Assembly (NCBI GenBank): GCA_008692225.1
Contig: VICG01000008.1
Span: forward strand, 124,001-188,000
Reading direction: 5' to 3'
From: Monilinia fructicola
Taxonomy: Eukaryota; Ascomycota; Leotiomycetes; Helotiales; Sclerotiniaceae
DNA length: 64,000 nt
Of the stretch, positions 1-10,640 are shown in pieces. Within the stretch, counting starts at the first letter, position 1; every line of letters begins with the position of its first letter. The position numbers and the translations under genes were made by a program. The notes under the pieces were generated by a model, which saw nothing but the letters and a program-made list of their open reading frames with translations, was not told the origin of the DNA and ran no database searches.

Positions 1-2
1 TT

Positions 3-926
3 GACCTTTCCAACATTGAGTCTTCGATCGCAGCTGTCAAGGCTACTGTTGATGAGATTAAGGCTACCCCAGCTCCAGAGCACAAAGATGTTGATCTCTT
101 CCAACATTGAATCATCCATTGCAGCTATTAAGGCTACTGTTGACGAAATCAAGGTCAAGGAGGCACCAGCTTCTGAAAAGGTTGATTTAAGTGCAATTGA
201 GGCATCTATTGCTTCAGTCAAAACTACCGTTGATGAGATTAAGGATACTCCAGCTCCATCCCACGAAGCTGTCGATCTCTCTAACATCGAATCATCTATC
301 GCTGCCGTAAAGGCATCCGTTGATGAAATCAAATCTACACCAGCACCAGAGAAGACTGATCTCAGCTCAATTGAGTCATCAATCTCTGAAATTAAGGCTG
401 CTATTGAACAAGTCAAGGCTTCATCTGCACCTGAAAAGGTTGACCTCTCCAACATCGAATCCTCAATTGCCTCCGTCAAGACAACCGTCGATGAGATCAA
501 ATCCACCCCTGCTCCATCATTCAAGGAAACCGACATCTCCGGCCTTGAATCTTCCGTCAAGGAAATCATTACAAGCATATCTGCTCAAGATGGGGTTTTG
601 ACTGAAATCAAGACTACAACCGAGAAATTCGATACCAAGGAGGTTTTGACTAAGGTTGAATTGATCGCTCAAGAGGGTGTCTTCTTAAATGAGAAGGAGT
701 TGGTCAAATCAAGGATAGTGTTAAAGTTATTGATTTGAAGTCACCAGCAACTCCAACATCTCCAAACTCTCCAAATTCCCCATCAACACCAACAACAACA
801 CCATCATCCCCAGCATCTGGAGCTTCTCCATCTAAATCCAGCAAGAAGAGAAAGAAGAAGGCTGCCGCTGCTGCCGCTGCCGCTGCCGCAGCAGCAGCTG
901 AGACTGAGGCTCAACCCACGGCTTAA
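3..926 (+). CDS. C-terminal part of a tandem-repeat coiled-coil protein (5' end outside window, two frameshifts)
   Basis: I do not recognise the family. The reading frame enters from outside the window. Six to seven tandem units of 28-30 residues follow the pattern DLSNIESSIAA(V/I)K-TVDEIK plus a Pro/Ala-rich linker; the regular hydrophobic spacing suggests helical or coiled-coil rods joined by short linkers. A Pro/Ser/Thr-rich stretch, a basic KKRKKK cluster and about 13 alanines precede the TAA at 924-926. The frame changes twice: near 95-100 the repeat is shifted by one extra base (CTCTTCC where sister repeats have CTCTCC), and near 705-709 one base is missing (CAAATC where CAAAATC would continue the frame). 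The two shifts cancel, giving 308 codons, which suggests sequence errors or compensating indels. The basic cluster could be a nuclear signal; that is a guess. Confidence 0.7.
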
Positions 927-2902
927 ATATTTCCTGCAAAACCTCCAAGTGACTGAATGAGTTGAATGTTCATGTTAGGGGGAATATAAATAATATAAAA
1001 TTGGTGGAGGGAAGATTGAGTTGATGGTTATTATTGACGTCTACGAAACTGGACATATGACAACAATATGGAGGAGCTAATAATGATGATGGATGGGGGG
1101 AATAGTCTTCCAGATGTCAAATGGTTACCCAAACTTTGTATACATGTCATCTTTTAAGCATTCCCATTTGTACTTGCTTTCACTTTGGCCTGCAAGTTTT
1201 TGCTTTGTTGCATTGCATACAAGCAAGCATTATACCCCTCTTCTTCTTTCTGGCGATGCAGATTGAGTATGTATGTATCGAGATGTGAGATGAGATTGGG
1301 GGTTTATGATTTATGATGATGGTGGAGGATAGTAGTTAGTGAGTGGTGAAGGAAGGAAATTACAAACATATGGTTTCTCTCTTACCTTGATTTCATTTTC
1401 ATTCGGTGTTTGTCATTTGAACTTGTGAAATTTGTGACACTTGTTTGTGAGACTCATCTGTGACACTCATCAAATTGTGGAAAAAGTCTTGTTTTATATC
1501 CACAAATCCTTCATCTACATCTTAAACTTCTTTCCTTGCCCTTTCACCCCTCCCTTCATTCTTCAATCCAATTCATCAAGGTCATAAGAAATGGAGATCA
1601 ATTGATCGGGGCGGTATAGAAGTTTTATACATGGTGGAATGGATGAATGAATAAGTGAATGAATGAATATTCTCGAACGTGAGTTAGTTATGCTCGAGTA
1701 AATAGGTTGGTTATATATGGTTGGTTGGTTGGTTGGTTGGTTGGTTGGTTGGCTTTAACTGTATTTGAATTGATGAATAGATGAATGGATTATTACTCTT
1801 TCTTTCTTTCCTCCTTTCTTTCTCTGTTTTTTTGTTTGTTTCTTTTTCCCCTTTTTCTCCTTTCTTTTCGGGGGTTTGTTTATATAGTTTTGGCTGATTT
1901 GTTGGTTGGTTGGTTGGTGGGTAGATGATAGACGGGTGGGTATAGAAGTAGGTAGGTAGTAAGTAGTATATATGAGATATGTCGTTTCTTTTTTTTCTTC
2001 CTTTCTTTCTCGATGGATATTAGCATTTGTGCAATTTATGGATGAGTTCGGAAGGTAGGGGTTTGGGGTTGGGGTTGGGGTTCACGGGAGGTTCGGGGTG
2101 TACGGTGGGGACGGGGTATGTGTGTTGTGTGATGGTTGCGTAGATGTGTGGATGAGGTTATACGGAATTTGTGAGGGGGATTTCGAGCATCAACCTATTC
2201 TTGAATTGTGGTTGCACGAGGGTTAGGGTTGGACTTGGGATTGGGAGAGGGGAGCTGGGTGTGGGGGGCTGATGATATTATTTTCTAGCTTGCTGCTGGG
2301 TGATGTTTTTTCATGCATTTGTTTTGTTTATGCGATCTTGTTCTCTTCTCTTTTGTTGCATCGATCCAATCTTCATGATGTCGTCTTCTAACCATGGTGC
2401 GGGATATTTCGTTCGTGACTGCAAGTCTCAGTTGAAGTCTCAGTTGAAGTCTTAGTTCAAGTCAGTCTCGGTCAAATTCTCAATCAAAGTCTTAACCCCA
2501 GACTCAGATTCGGATTCAGATTCGAACTTGATGTTCGAGACATTTGATACCTCGATCAATATCAGTCACACTCGTGGAATTTTCGCCGTGGGGATTTTAC
2601 GCGGTTGGTGGAGGAAATTTTGGGATTTGGGGATGCTGATTCCGATGATGATGAAGTGGTTTTATATGCGAGTTTGATTATTCATTCATTCATTCTGTCG
2701 TGTAGTCATGGGATAGCCTACCATCCTGCCTGCGTATTTGTGACCTCGTCTTTTGCGAAGAATGATATTTAATCATCATATTCTTTCGATTCTCTTTTCT
2801 TGCATTGTTGTGATGGCGGGTTGATATATTTTATATACTTAATCTCAATCTCAGTCTGAATCTCACCCAATCTTACCCAATCCCAACAATAAACCCATAA
2901 AG
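927..2902. other. Long intergenic stretch, no gene recognised
   Basis: About 2 kb without a convincing coding frame. It holds T-rich and pyrimidine-rich runs, a GGTT array at 1719-1752, G-rich repeats near 2054-2085 (GGGGTT units) and a direct repeat of CAGTTGAAGTCT near 2430-2455. It probably comprises the 3' UTR of the upstream gene and the promoter of the downstream one. Confidence 0.5.
1719..1752. repeat. (GGTT)n microsatellite
   Basis: Uninterrupted GGTT tetranucleotide array of about eight units in the intergenic region; another short GGTT run occurs near 1900-1918. Confidence 0.9.
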
Positions 2903-3986
2903 ATGCCAGCATCGCACCATCGACACCGTCGCTCCCCCTTCAAACGAAGATCATTCCAACGCACCTCATCGATTTCCTCCTCTATCACATCAATTTCTCC
3001 CTCGTCAGATACAACCCCCACTCCAACCCCGGCCCACCCACCCTCCATCCAGCATTCACCATCCGCAACCCCATCACATATGCATATGCATACCCCCCAT
3101 ACGAGCCCCCTCGCAATCCCACAAGCTGCAAACATCAAAATCCAAGCAAACGATCAAGAGACCGAGATATTTGGACATCTGAGTCTCAACCCCGGGTTGG
3201 AATATGAATATTCCACTGCCTGTCACGGTTACCGCTCATCTTCATCGTCATCGTCCTCGTCATCACCATCTCAACACCGATCAAAGACCTCCCCCTCCCC
3301 CCCCTCCTCCTCTGCACACGCACTCACCCCCACAACCCCAAAACCACTCTGCGTGAAACTAAAACCGGAATCGAAATCAAAATCAAAAGTAAGCGCAAAC
3401 CCCAGGTCACACAGTAGACGTCCAGGAATTTTACGAGATATCACTTCCGAAGAAGAAGAAGAAGAAGGAGGAGGAGGAGGAGGAGGAGGAGGAGGAGGAG
3501 GAGGAGGAGGAGGAGGAGGAGGAGGAGGAGGAGGAGGAGGCAAACATCAAGACTTCTTCCCCAATTGCAAGAAGAAAAGTTTACGACCTTTTCTGAGGAA
3601 ATTTGTGCATTCGTTGAGTTTTAGGAGTGGTTTTCGCTTGATTGGATGGATTGAGGATCCGGTTGCTTTGGGGGATTGTGGGTGAGTTTGTTTTGGGTTT
3701 TTTGTTTCTTTCTTTCTTTCTATCTTTCTTTGTTTGGTTGTTTGGATTGGGGAAGCTGTGAGGTGTATCGGGCGTGGAAGGCTCTTTTGAAGGTCGATAT
3801 TAGGTGTTTGGGATTTGGTGAGGGGTTTGATTGAATGGGATGTCAGTTTTGCTTTGGGTTACGTGATGGGCGTTCAATCATTTCTATAGGTTCGCTAACC
3901 CTTTGAGGTTCTTCTTCCTTTCGCTTCGTTTTGTTTCTTTGTGTTTGGGTTTTCTTGCAAGATTGTTTCATTGGTTTTGGTTGTAA
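2903..3986 (+). CDS. Hypothetical low-complexity protein with poly-glycine tract
   Basis: Unrecognised. An uninterrupted frame runs from ATG 2903 to TGA 3683-3685 (260 aa): basic Arg/His-rich start, Ser/Pro/Thr-rich middle, a serine run near residues 112-122, glutamates and about 24 consecutive glycines encoded by a GGA array, then a more ordinary tail (RPFLRKFVHSLSFRSGFRL). The frame ends exactly at a good donor (GTGAGT at 3682), so I suggest an intron at 3682-3889 (AG at 3888-3889), continuing to TAA 3984-3986 and adding about 31 hydrophobic residues that could be a membrane anchor. That would make 3682 the junction of a 291-residue protein. The second exon is inferred only from splice signals. 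A reverse-strand frame across the same GGA array is a mirror artefact. Confidence 0.45.
3467..3540. repeat. (GGA)n trinucleotide array inside a coding frame
   Basis: About 24 GGA units follow a short GAA run. Read on the plus strand they encode glycine; slippage here would change protein length without shifting the frame. Confidence 0.9.
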
Positions 3987-4650
3987 CGTCTACGTTCACT
4001 GCTTATTTCGCTTTTTGTGCAATTTGTTTTGTTCGCATACTAAGACGTTTGTAGATTGTATCAATATCGGACGGGATATGCGTATGGAGGGAGGATGGGA
4101 GATGCGAGGGTTGTGGGATGAGGCCAGGAGGGGGGATTTTGGAGGGTGGTTTTCATTGATGGAGGAAGGAGAGGGGTGGTGGTGCGATGAGCGGATGAAA
4201 TGTGTAGAGGAAAAGGGGTGTTTTTGGAGTGCGGAATTTGGGTCGGAGAGGAAGGGGGAGGGAGTGAATAATGAGGATGATAGGAAGTGGGTGAGGTAAT
4301 ATTATACGAAGTTAATAATAAGATGCGTAAATATCAATGTATTCCTACTTCTGTTGAATACATCCAATACCCACGGACACTTGAAGAATTGAGGTTGATG
4401 AAAAGATATTAGACACCTATTAACCTTACCAAGATCAATTACAGTAAATAATATCATACCCCCCATGCAGTACCACAAAAGGAACAAAAAGCAAGATATT
4501 AACCATCACCTTGAACAGAATCTTATACCACCAGCCCTGAAATCTATTATCAACGACTTGTCTCACATGAATTACTCTATTAAACTATCAATAGGATTCT
4601 CAATATCGCAGTCCCGAGAATCTTCCCAAATATTAAATATAGGTTTCTGA
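3987..4650. other. Intergenic stretch before the AT-rich block
   Basis: A G-rich open stretch at 3931-4299 (122 aa, many Trp/Gly/Glu) overlaps the proposed second exon in another frame and resembles no family I know. The rest has no supported gene; base composition falls sharply towards A+T after about 4650. Confidence 0.4.
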
Positions 4651-5047
4651 ATAAGTCGCCTACCCTACTTCTCGCCACCCCCTCACTTGATTAGCATTTT
4701 ATATCAAAAACGGCCATTTTAACGTATTTATAATTTTACGAAAAATAGATATATATTTATTAATAGATTCTGAAAATCTTAAATCTTTCGGTAAATTACT
4801 CTTATACTATGAAAAATCGAAAAAATTACTTTTATACTACAAAAATTAAATTTATTTTATTATAATACTATATAGATTCTAGTTTTTTTAAATAAAATCT
4901 AATTTAGAATTTAAATTAGATTTTATTTAAAAAGGCTAGAATCTAAATAGTGAATTATAAATTTTCAAAATCTAATATTTTTATTAATCGATTATTAGTA
5001 AACAAAAAAGCTTTAACTTTTCGTTTTATATTCGAAGCTTAAAAGGT

Positions 5048-7294
5048 TCCACGGGCCAACTGAACACACTGGCCAACTAAACGCGCTAAACCCCTTTTAG
5101 TCGATATGCTGGCAATACCTTATTCTTAAAGGTATAATTAACTCTTATACTTTATTATTGTAATATATACTTTAATAATAATAATAATTACAAAATAAAC
5201 TTTCTTTTTATTAATATAATTATTAAAAATTATTAAAAATAATTTATAATTTTTTTATAAAATTTATAATAGTAAACTCTTTATAAATATATTTTATTAA
5301 TTGATTTATATTTAGTAAACTATTAAGAAAATAAAATATTAAATCTTTTTATATTTCTATTATAAAGTTTATAAATTATTATATATAAAAACGTTTTATT
5401 TTTTAAAATTAAAATTATTAATTAATAATAAATAATTTAATTTAAAAAATAAATTTAAAATATAGATTCTTAGAAAATTATAAACATTTTATAATATATT
5501 ATTAATAAAATGTTACGCAAAAGTGATTATATAATCCTATCATATCATTAAGTCGCCTACCCTACTTCTCGCCACCCCCCCCATTTGGCCAACATTTCAC
5601 ACTAAAAACGGCCATTTTAACGTATTTATAACTCTACGAAAAATAAATATATATTTTTTAAATTTTAATTAAAGCTTCTTTATATAATTATTAATAGATT
5701 TTGAAAATCTTAAATTTTTGCGATTTTTTTATAAAAAAGTTATAAAAGATTATAGAAAATTAGAATTTTCGGTTTTGGATTTGTATAGAAAATCACATAC
5801 AAAATTGAAAACTTTGAAATAAATATTTATAATTTCTAAACAAAAATAACTAAAAATAATCTATAAATTTTTATAGAAATCTATTAATCAATATATAATA
5901 AATAAACTATTTAAAATATATATAATAATTTGAAACTATTGAGTAAATTGAAATTAAAAAATTTTTACTTAAAATTTTATCGTTAAAATCTAAGAATCTA
6001 TATTAAACATTTATCATAAATAATAATATATTATTAAAATAACATATTCGATTAAGATTGGTTTTAAAATTCTTTAATTTTTTTTAGATTATTTTTAGCT
6101 ATTTTTGTTGAATAAATATAATTTCTTTTTAAAGATTTTGATTTTGTATAGGATTTATATACAAATCTAAAATCAAAATTAGAATTTTTTATAATATTTT
6201 ATAACTTTTTAAAAAAAAATCACAAAAAATTTAAGATTTTCAAAATCTATTAATAATTATATATAGAAGCTCTAATTAAAATTTAAAAAATATATATTTA
6301 TTTTTGTTAGAGTTATAAATACATTAAAATGGCTGTTTTTGGTGTGAAATGTTGGCCAAATGGGGGGGGTGGCGAAAAGTAGGGTAAGCGACTTAGTAGG
6401 GAATAAACTAAAGATCTATTCCGATCCTTTAATACCGATCTCGAATACACAAAGTACTTTATACTTCTAAATCAAAGATTACACACCGCTCTTTTAATTA
6501 TATATACTTCTTTTATTATTTTATAATAAAAGCAAAATCAATAGTTTACTCAATATACTATATACTATATTTTATATTTGCTTCTATTAGTGATCCCTAT
6601 ATGCTCTTATATAACTTGTTCTTCGTAATATAAAATATTATAAGATAAAAGATATTTATAATTTTAAAAGTGTAATTAATAATATAGTTTTTAAAATAGT
6701 TTTTAAAATTATTTTTATAATTCTTTTCATATATATAAGATAAATAATAATTAAGTTTATTATTAATATTATTATATTATAAGAATTATTATATTATTAA
6801 GTATATAATATTAAGAAGAATTATTTATAAGATTTTATATTTATTAAGAATTTTATATAATTTAAAGTTTTTAAATTTTTATATAGTTATATATATAAAA
6901 ATATTTTTTTATTTTTATTTTTAATTAAAAAATCTTAATATAATCTTATAGAAGTTATTTATTATAAATAAATATATAATGAATTCTTAAAAGAATTTTT
7001 GTTATTTTAAAAAATTAAATAAGTATATATAAATATATATACTTCTTTTAAAAAAAGAATTATTCATTTTAAATTAAAATTATTAATATAATATATATAT
7101 AATATACTTATAAAAATTTATAAAATTTATTAATCAATATATAAAGATTAATATAAAATTATTTAATAAATAAATTTACTATATTTCAATTTAATATCGA
7201 ATATAATAATGAAAATAGAGAATTACGATCGAAAAGCGGTGACCCAATTAGGTTAGACTGTTCAGTTGGCCAGTGTGTTCAGTTGGCCCGTGGA
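5048..7294. mobile_element. Element C, TIR element nested inside B
   Basis: Terminal inverted repeats of about 33 bp start with TCCACGGGCCAACTGAACAC (5048) and end with the inverted copy at 7294; over the first 33 positions I see one mismatch, of the G/A type. The TIR contains GGCCAACT twice. Removing the inner copy of A leaves about 1.4 kb. Part of the interior (6400-6500) retains ordinary composition but no coding frame. I could not find a clear target duplication. Confidence 0.7.
5551..6393. mobile_element. Element A, inner uninterrupted copy
   Basis: An 843-bp element flanked by TA on both sides (5549-5550 and 6394-6395). The two ends are complementary far inwards: the left arm with GGCCATTTTAACGTATTTAT is mirrored by ATAAATACATTAAAATGGCT on the right, and the pairing continues for more than 200 bp. 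It could fold into one large hairpin. No coding sequence. It lies within element C. Confidence 0.85.
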
Positions 7295-7304
7295 TTCTTC
7301 TAAT

Positions 7305-7735
7305 TATTCCAACTATTTTAACTATTTCAAAGGTAATTAACTATTTCAGCTATTTCGAAAGTGATTAACCATTTTCAACTTTTCTATTTTGGCTATTTTA
7401 TTTTAACTATTTTATTTTGGCTATTTCATTTTCAATCTTTTCATTTTAACCCTTTTTATTCCGATCATTTCATTTTGGCCTTTCCATTTCAGCTATTTCA
7501 TTCTAATTCTTCTATTCCAGCCATTTTATTCTAGTCCTTTTATTTCGATCTTTTCATTTCTGATTCTTTTATTCCGGCTATTCCATTTTAACCCTTCCAT
7601 TTCGGCTATTTCATTTTAGCTCTTTCATTTCAGCCATTTTATTCCCAATCCTTTTTATTTCCAATTCTATATTTTGGCTATTTTATTCTAGCTCTTTTAT
7701 TCTGGTTATTTTATTTTGATTTTTCTATTTTAAGA
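7305..7735. repeat. Degenerate 14-bp minisatellite in element B
   Basis: About 30 imperfect units resembling CATTTYRGCTNTTT (for example CATTTCGGCTATTT, CATTTTAGCTCTTT, CATTTCAGCCATTT) run in tandem. It keeps more C and G than its surroundings, so it was either mutated less or is younger. Confidence 0.75.
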
Positions 7736-8676
7736 TAATATAAGTACTAATTTATTAATATAAAAAAATCTATTATAAAACCCTAGATTCTATATTTTTT
7801 AAATAAAATCTAAATTAGATTCTATTGAAAAAGTATAGAATCTATATGGCATTATAGTAAAATCACTTCGATTTTTGTAGTATGAGAGTAATTTTTTCGA
7901 TTTTTCATAGCATGAGAGTAATTTACCGTAAATTTTTACGATTTTTTTATAAAGAGTAATATAAAATTATAGAAAATTAAAATTCTAATTTTGGATTTAT
8001 ATAGAAATCATATACAAAATTGAAATTTTGGAAAAAAAATTTAACTTTTAAATAAAAATAATTAAAAATAATCTTTAAATTTTTATAAAATCTATTAATT
8101 AATATATAGTAAATAAACTATTTAAAATATATATAATAATTTATAATTATTAAGTAAATTAAAATTATAAATTTTTTATTTAAAATTTCATCATCGTTAA
8201 AATCTAAGAATCTGTATTAAACATTTATTACAAATAATAATAAATTTAAACAAAGTTAGTTTTAAGATTTATTTTATTTTTTTAGATTCTTTTTAGCTAT
8301 TTTTATTAAATAAGAATAATCTCTTTTTAGAGATTTTGATTTTGTATAGAATTTATATACAAATCGAAAATTAGAATTTTAATTTTTTATAATCTTTTAT
8401 TACTCTTTATAAAAAAATCGCAAAAATTTAAGATTTTCAAAATCTATTGATTAATATATATAAAATCACTATTGAGAATTTGAATCAATTCTATCAATTT
8501 TTTAAAGAGTTATTAATACGTTAAAATGACTATTTTTTAATATAAAATACTAGCTAAATAAGGGGGGTAGCGAGAAGTAGCGTAGGCGACTTATATTATT
8601 TTTTTTAATTAAATATAATAATATTATAAAGATTATTTATTATTTATTATAATAAGATTATTCTTTTTTTGAAGTA

Positions 8677-8960
8677 TTACTTATTATTAATTTTAATAGA
8701 AGATATAGATTATAATAAATTAATCCTTATTAAATTTATATAAATAGTTTATTTATAATTGTATTAATTATATTAGTTTTATTAATAATATCAATTATAT
8801 TAGTAATATCGCTTTTACTAATATATTAAGAATATTAGCTTTATTATCGTTAATTTCTTTTATTACAATTATTCTAGATTTAGTATTTTTATATTAATTA
8901 TAAAAGGTTTATATTATAAAAGCTAATTTTAAGAGAATACTAGAATTATAAAGTTTGGCA
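8677..8960. repeat. Dispersed repeat, LTR-like, shared with 58738-58960
   Basis: The motif AATAGAARATATAGATTATA and the sequence after it (rising to a CTATTTATA-GTT segment and a TATTAATATATTAAGRATATT segment) recur at 58738-58960 in the same orientation. A better preserved related segment follows at about 8950-9150. I interpret these as fragments of a degraded retrotransposon or its LTR; the class is not proven. Confidence 0.45.
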
Positions 8961-10640
8961 GGAAACGCATATCGTAGTAAAAGCTAATCTTCATTAAGCT
9001 ATCCAATATTATCTATTTATAGTTAAAACTATTCCATTCGCTTTTGCTAACAATGTTGATAATATTAATAATATTGTCTTTGTCGATACGTTAAAAGGTG
9101 TTGGCTCTATCGCCAACTTCTTCCGTATCGGTCGTGTGTCGACCATTATAAAGTTAATGATTTTTAAAAACCTAATATTCTATTTGAATGCGTTTTAAAA
9201 AAGATGAAGGTGAATGTAAAACTTATAATTATTTAACGAAATTTTAATATAATTCTATATAATTTATATATATATTAAATTTAGTATTTTAGTATCTTTT
9301 TATAAAGCTTTTATTAATAAGAATTATATTTAAACGAATACTAATATTATAAAGTTAATGATTTTAAAAAATATTAGAATCTATTAATATATTAATCTAA
9401 ATTTTTATAATATATCAATTTAAAATTTTTTATTTAATATATTAAAAATTTAGTAATATTCATTCTATTAATATAAGTATTAATATACAATATAAAAAAT
9501 TTTAAGATTTTAATAAAAGATTATATTATATAAATTGAAATAAACAGATTTACTATTTTAAAACTTCTAAATTTTCGTAAATTTTTAACTTTATTAATAT
9601 ATATCTTTAATATTAGTGTAAAGATTAAAATTCTGAAATTATTAATATAGAATTTAGGTTTTATTTTATTATATAATATAATTTTCTAAATTTAGCTATA
9701 ATAGTTATCGAATTTTCGAATGTTATTATAAATCCTTATTTTTTCTATATTTTTTGATATTTTTATATTTGTTATATTATTATTTATTTTAAATTAATTT
9801 TTATAATATAAAATTTTTATAGTAAATATAAAAATATTAAATTTATACTATTTACAAATTATATAATCATATAAAGGTTTTATTAAATAATTATAAGTTA
9901 TATTTTTTATATATACCTTCTTTAAACCTTGTTTGAATAATAATATATTAATTAAAATCTTTATAATATTTAAATAGTATAAACTAAAATTATAATAAAA
10001 TAATATATTTATTAACAAAAACTTTGAAAACTTAATAATTATTATAATTATATATTAAAGCGAATTAATAAAAGTTAATTAATTAAAATAAAAAAGTTAA
10101 AAAAAGAAAAGATTTTTAAAAGATTTAAAAATCTTTTTTATATATAATATTATTTAATAAAGTAAGATATTATATACCTTAAACATATAATATTTATTAT
10201 AATAATAATATTATATAAAGAAAAGTATATAAAAAGGTTCGATAGAAAATATCCTTATATAATTAAATTAAATAAATTTACTTTATTTATATATATTCTA
10301 AATATTAATAAATATATTAAAAGCCTAAAATATATTATATAATACTTAGCTTTTATTTTATTATTTAATAGAATTTTATAAATTTAATCATAGTATTTAT
10401 TAAGTTATTTAATATTAATAGAAGATTTTTTTATAATTTATAATATTTAATGATTCTATTATATTATTATTCATTTAAAATTGATTTTTAAAATATCAAA
10501 ATTGATAATAAGTTTCGAAAATACTAAATTTAGAATAATTAAAAAATTTATAGAATTTTATTAAGGTTTCGTTGAGTAATTATAAGTTTTATACTTATAT
10601 TTTCCTCTTCTAAAACCCGCCTGAGCACTCGACTACTACT

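Larger units (their letters stand above)
4789..7928. mobile_element. Element B, long-TIR element with 9-bp target duplication (MULE-like?)
   Basis: It begins CGGTAAATTACTCTTATACT at 4789 and ends with the inverted copy at 7928. The inverted repeats extend for at least 90 bp and contain an internal repeat of AATTACTCTYATRCTA. TAAATCTTT (4780-4788) and TAAATTTTT (7929-7937) flank it: a 9-bp target duplication with one C/T difference, within sequence that matches intact element A across the junction. Nine-bp duplications and long TIRs are typical of Mutator-like elements. Minus the nested element C it is about 890 bp, including a 14-bp minisatellite at 7305-7735, and it is non-autonomous. Confidence 0.75.
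4654..8591. mobile_element. Element A, outer copy (TA-flanked foldback/Tc1-mariner-like), interrupted
   Basis: The left end AGTCGCCTACCCTACTTCTC at 4654 is matched by its inverted copy ending at 8591 (GTAGCGTAGGCGACT); both ends are flanked by TA (4652-4653, 8592-8593). Removing the 3.1-kb insertion at 4789-7928 leaves about 800 bp, close to the 843 bp of the uninterrupted copy at 5551-6393. The terminal inverted repeats are very long, so the element is largely self-complementary. It has no coding capacity. TA duplication suggests the Tc1/mariner superfamily, but no transposase is present to confirm it. Confidence 0.8.
4651..10640. other. AT-rich, RIP-like transposon block (about 6 kb)
   Basis: Nearly all sequence is A or T, with long TAA/TTA/ATA runs and no long open frame. 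Paired inverted repeats inside differ mostly by C/T or G/A, as expected for repeat-induced point mutation. It holds the nested elements at 4654-8591 and an LTR-like repeat at 8677-8960. From about 9150 to 10640 only degenerate AT-rich sequence remains; TATAAAGTTAATGATTTT recurs near 9152 and 9347. Ordinary composition resumes at about 10620. Confidence 0.85.

Noticed and set aside
3271..3543. Minus-strand frame with poly-proline
   Set aside because: Mirror of the GGA array in the plus-strand gene; no independent evidence.
5551..6393. Possible CRISPR-like or centromere-like array in the AT-rich block
   Set aside because: Repeats are terminal inverted repeats of transposons, not regularly spaced direct repeats; no evidence for centromere function.
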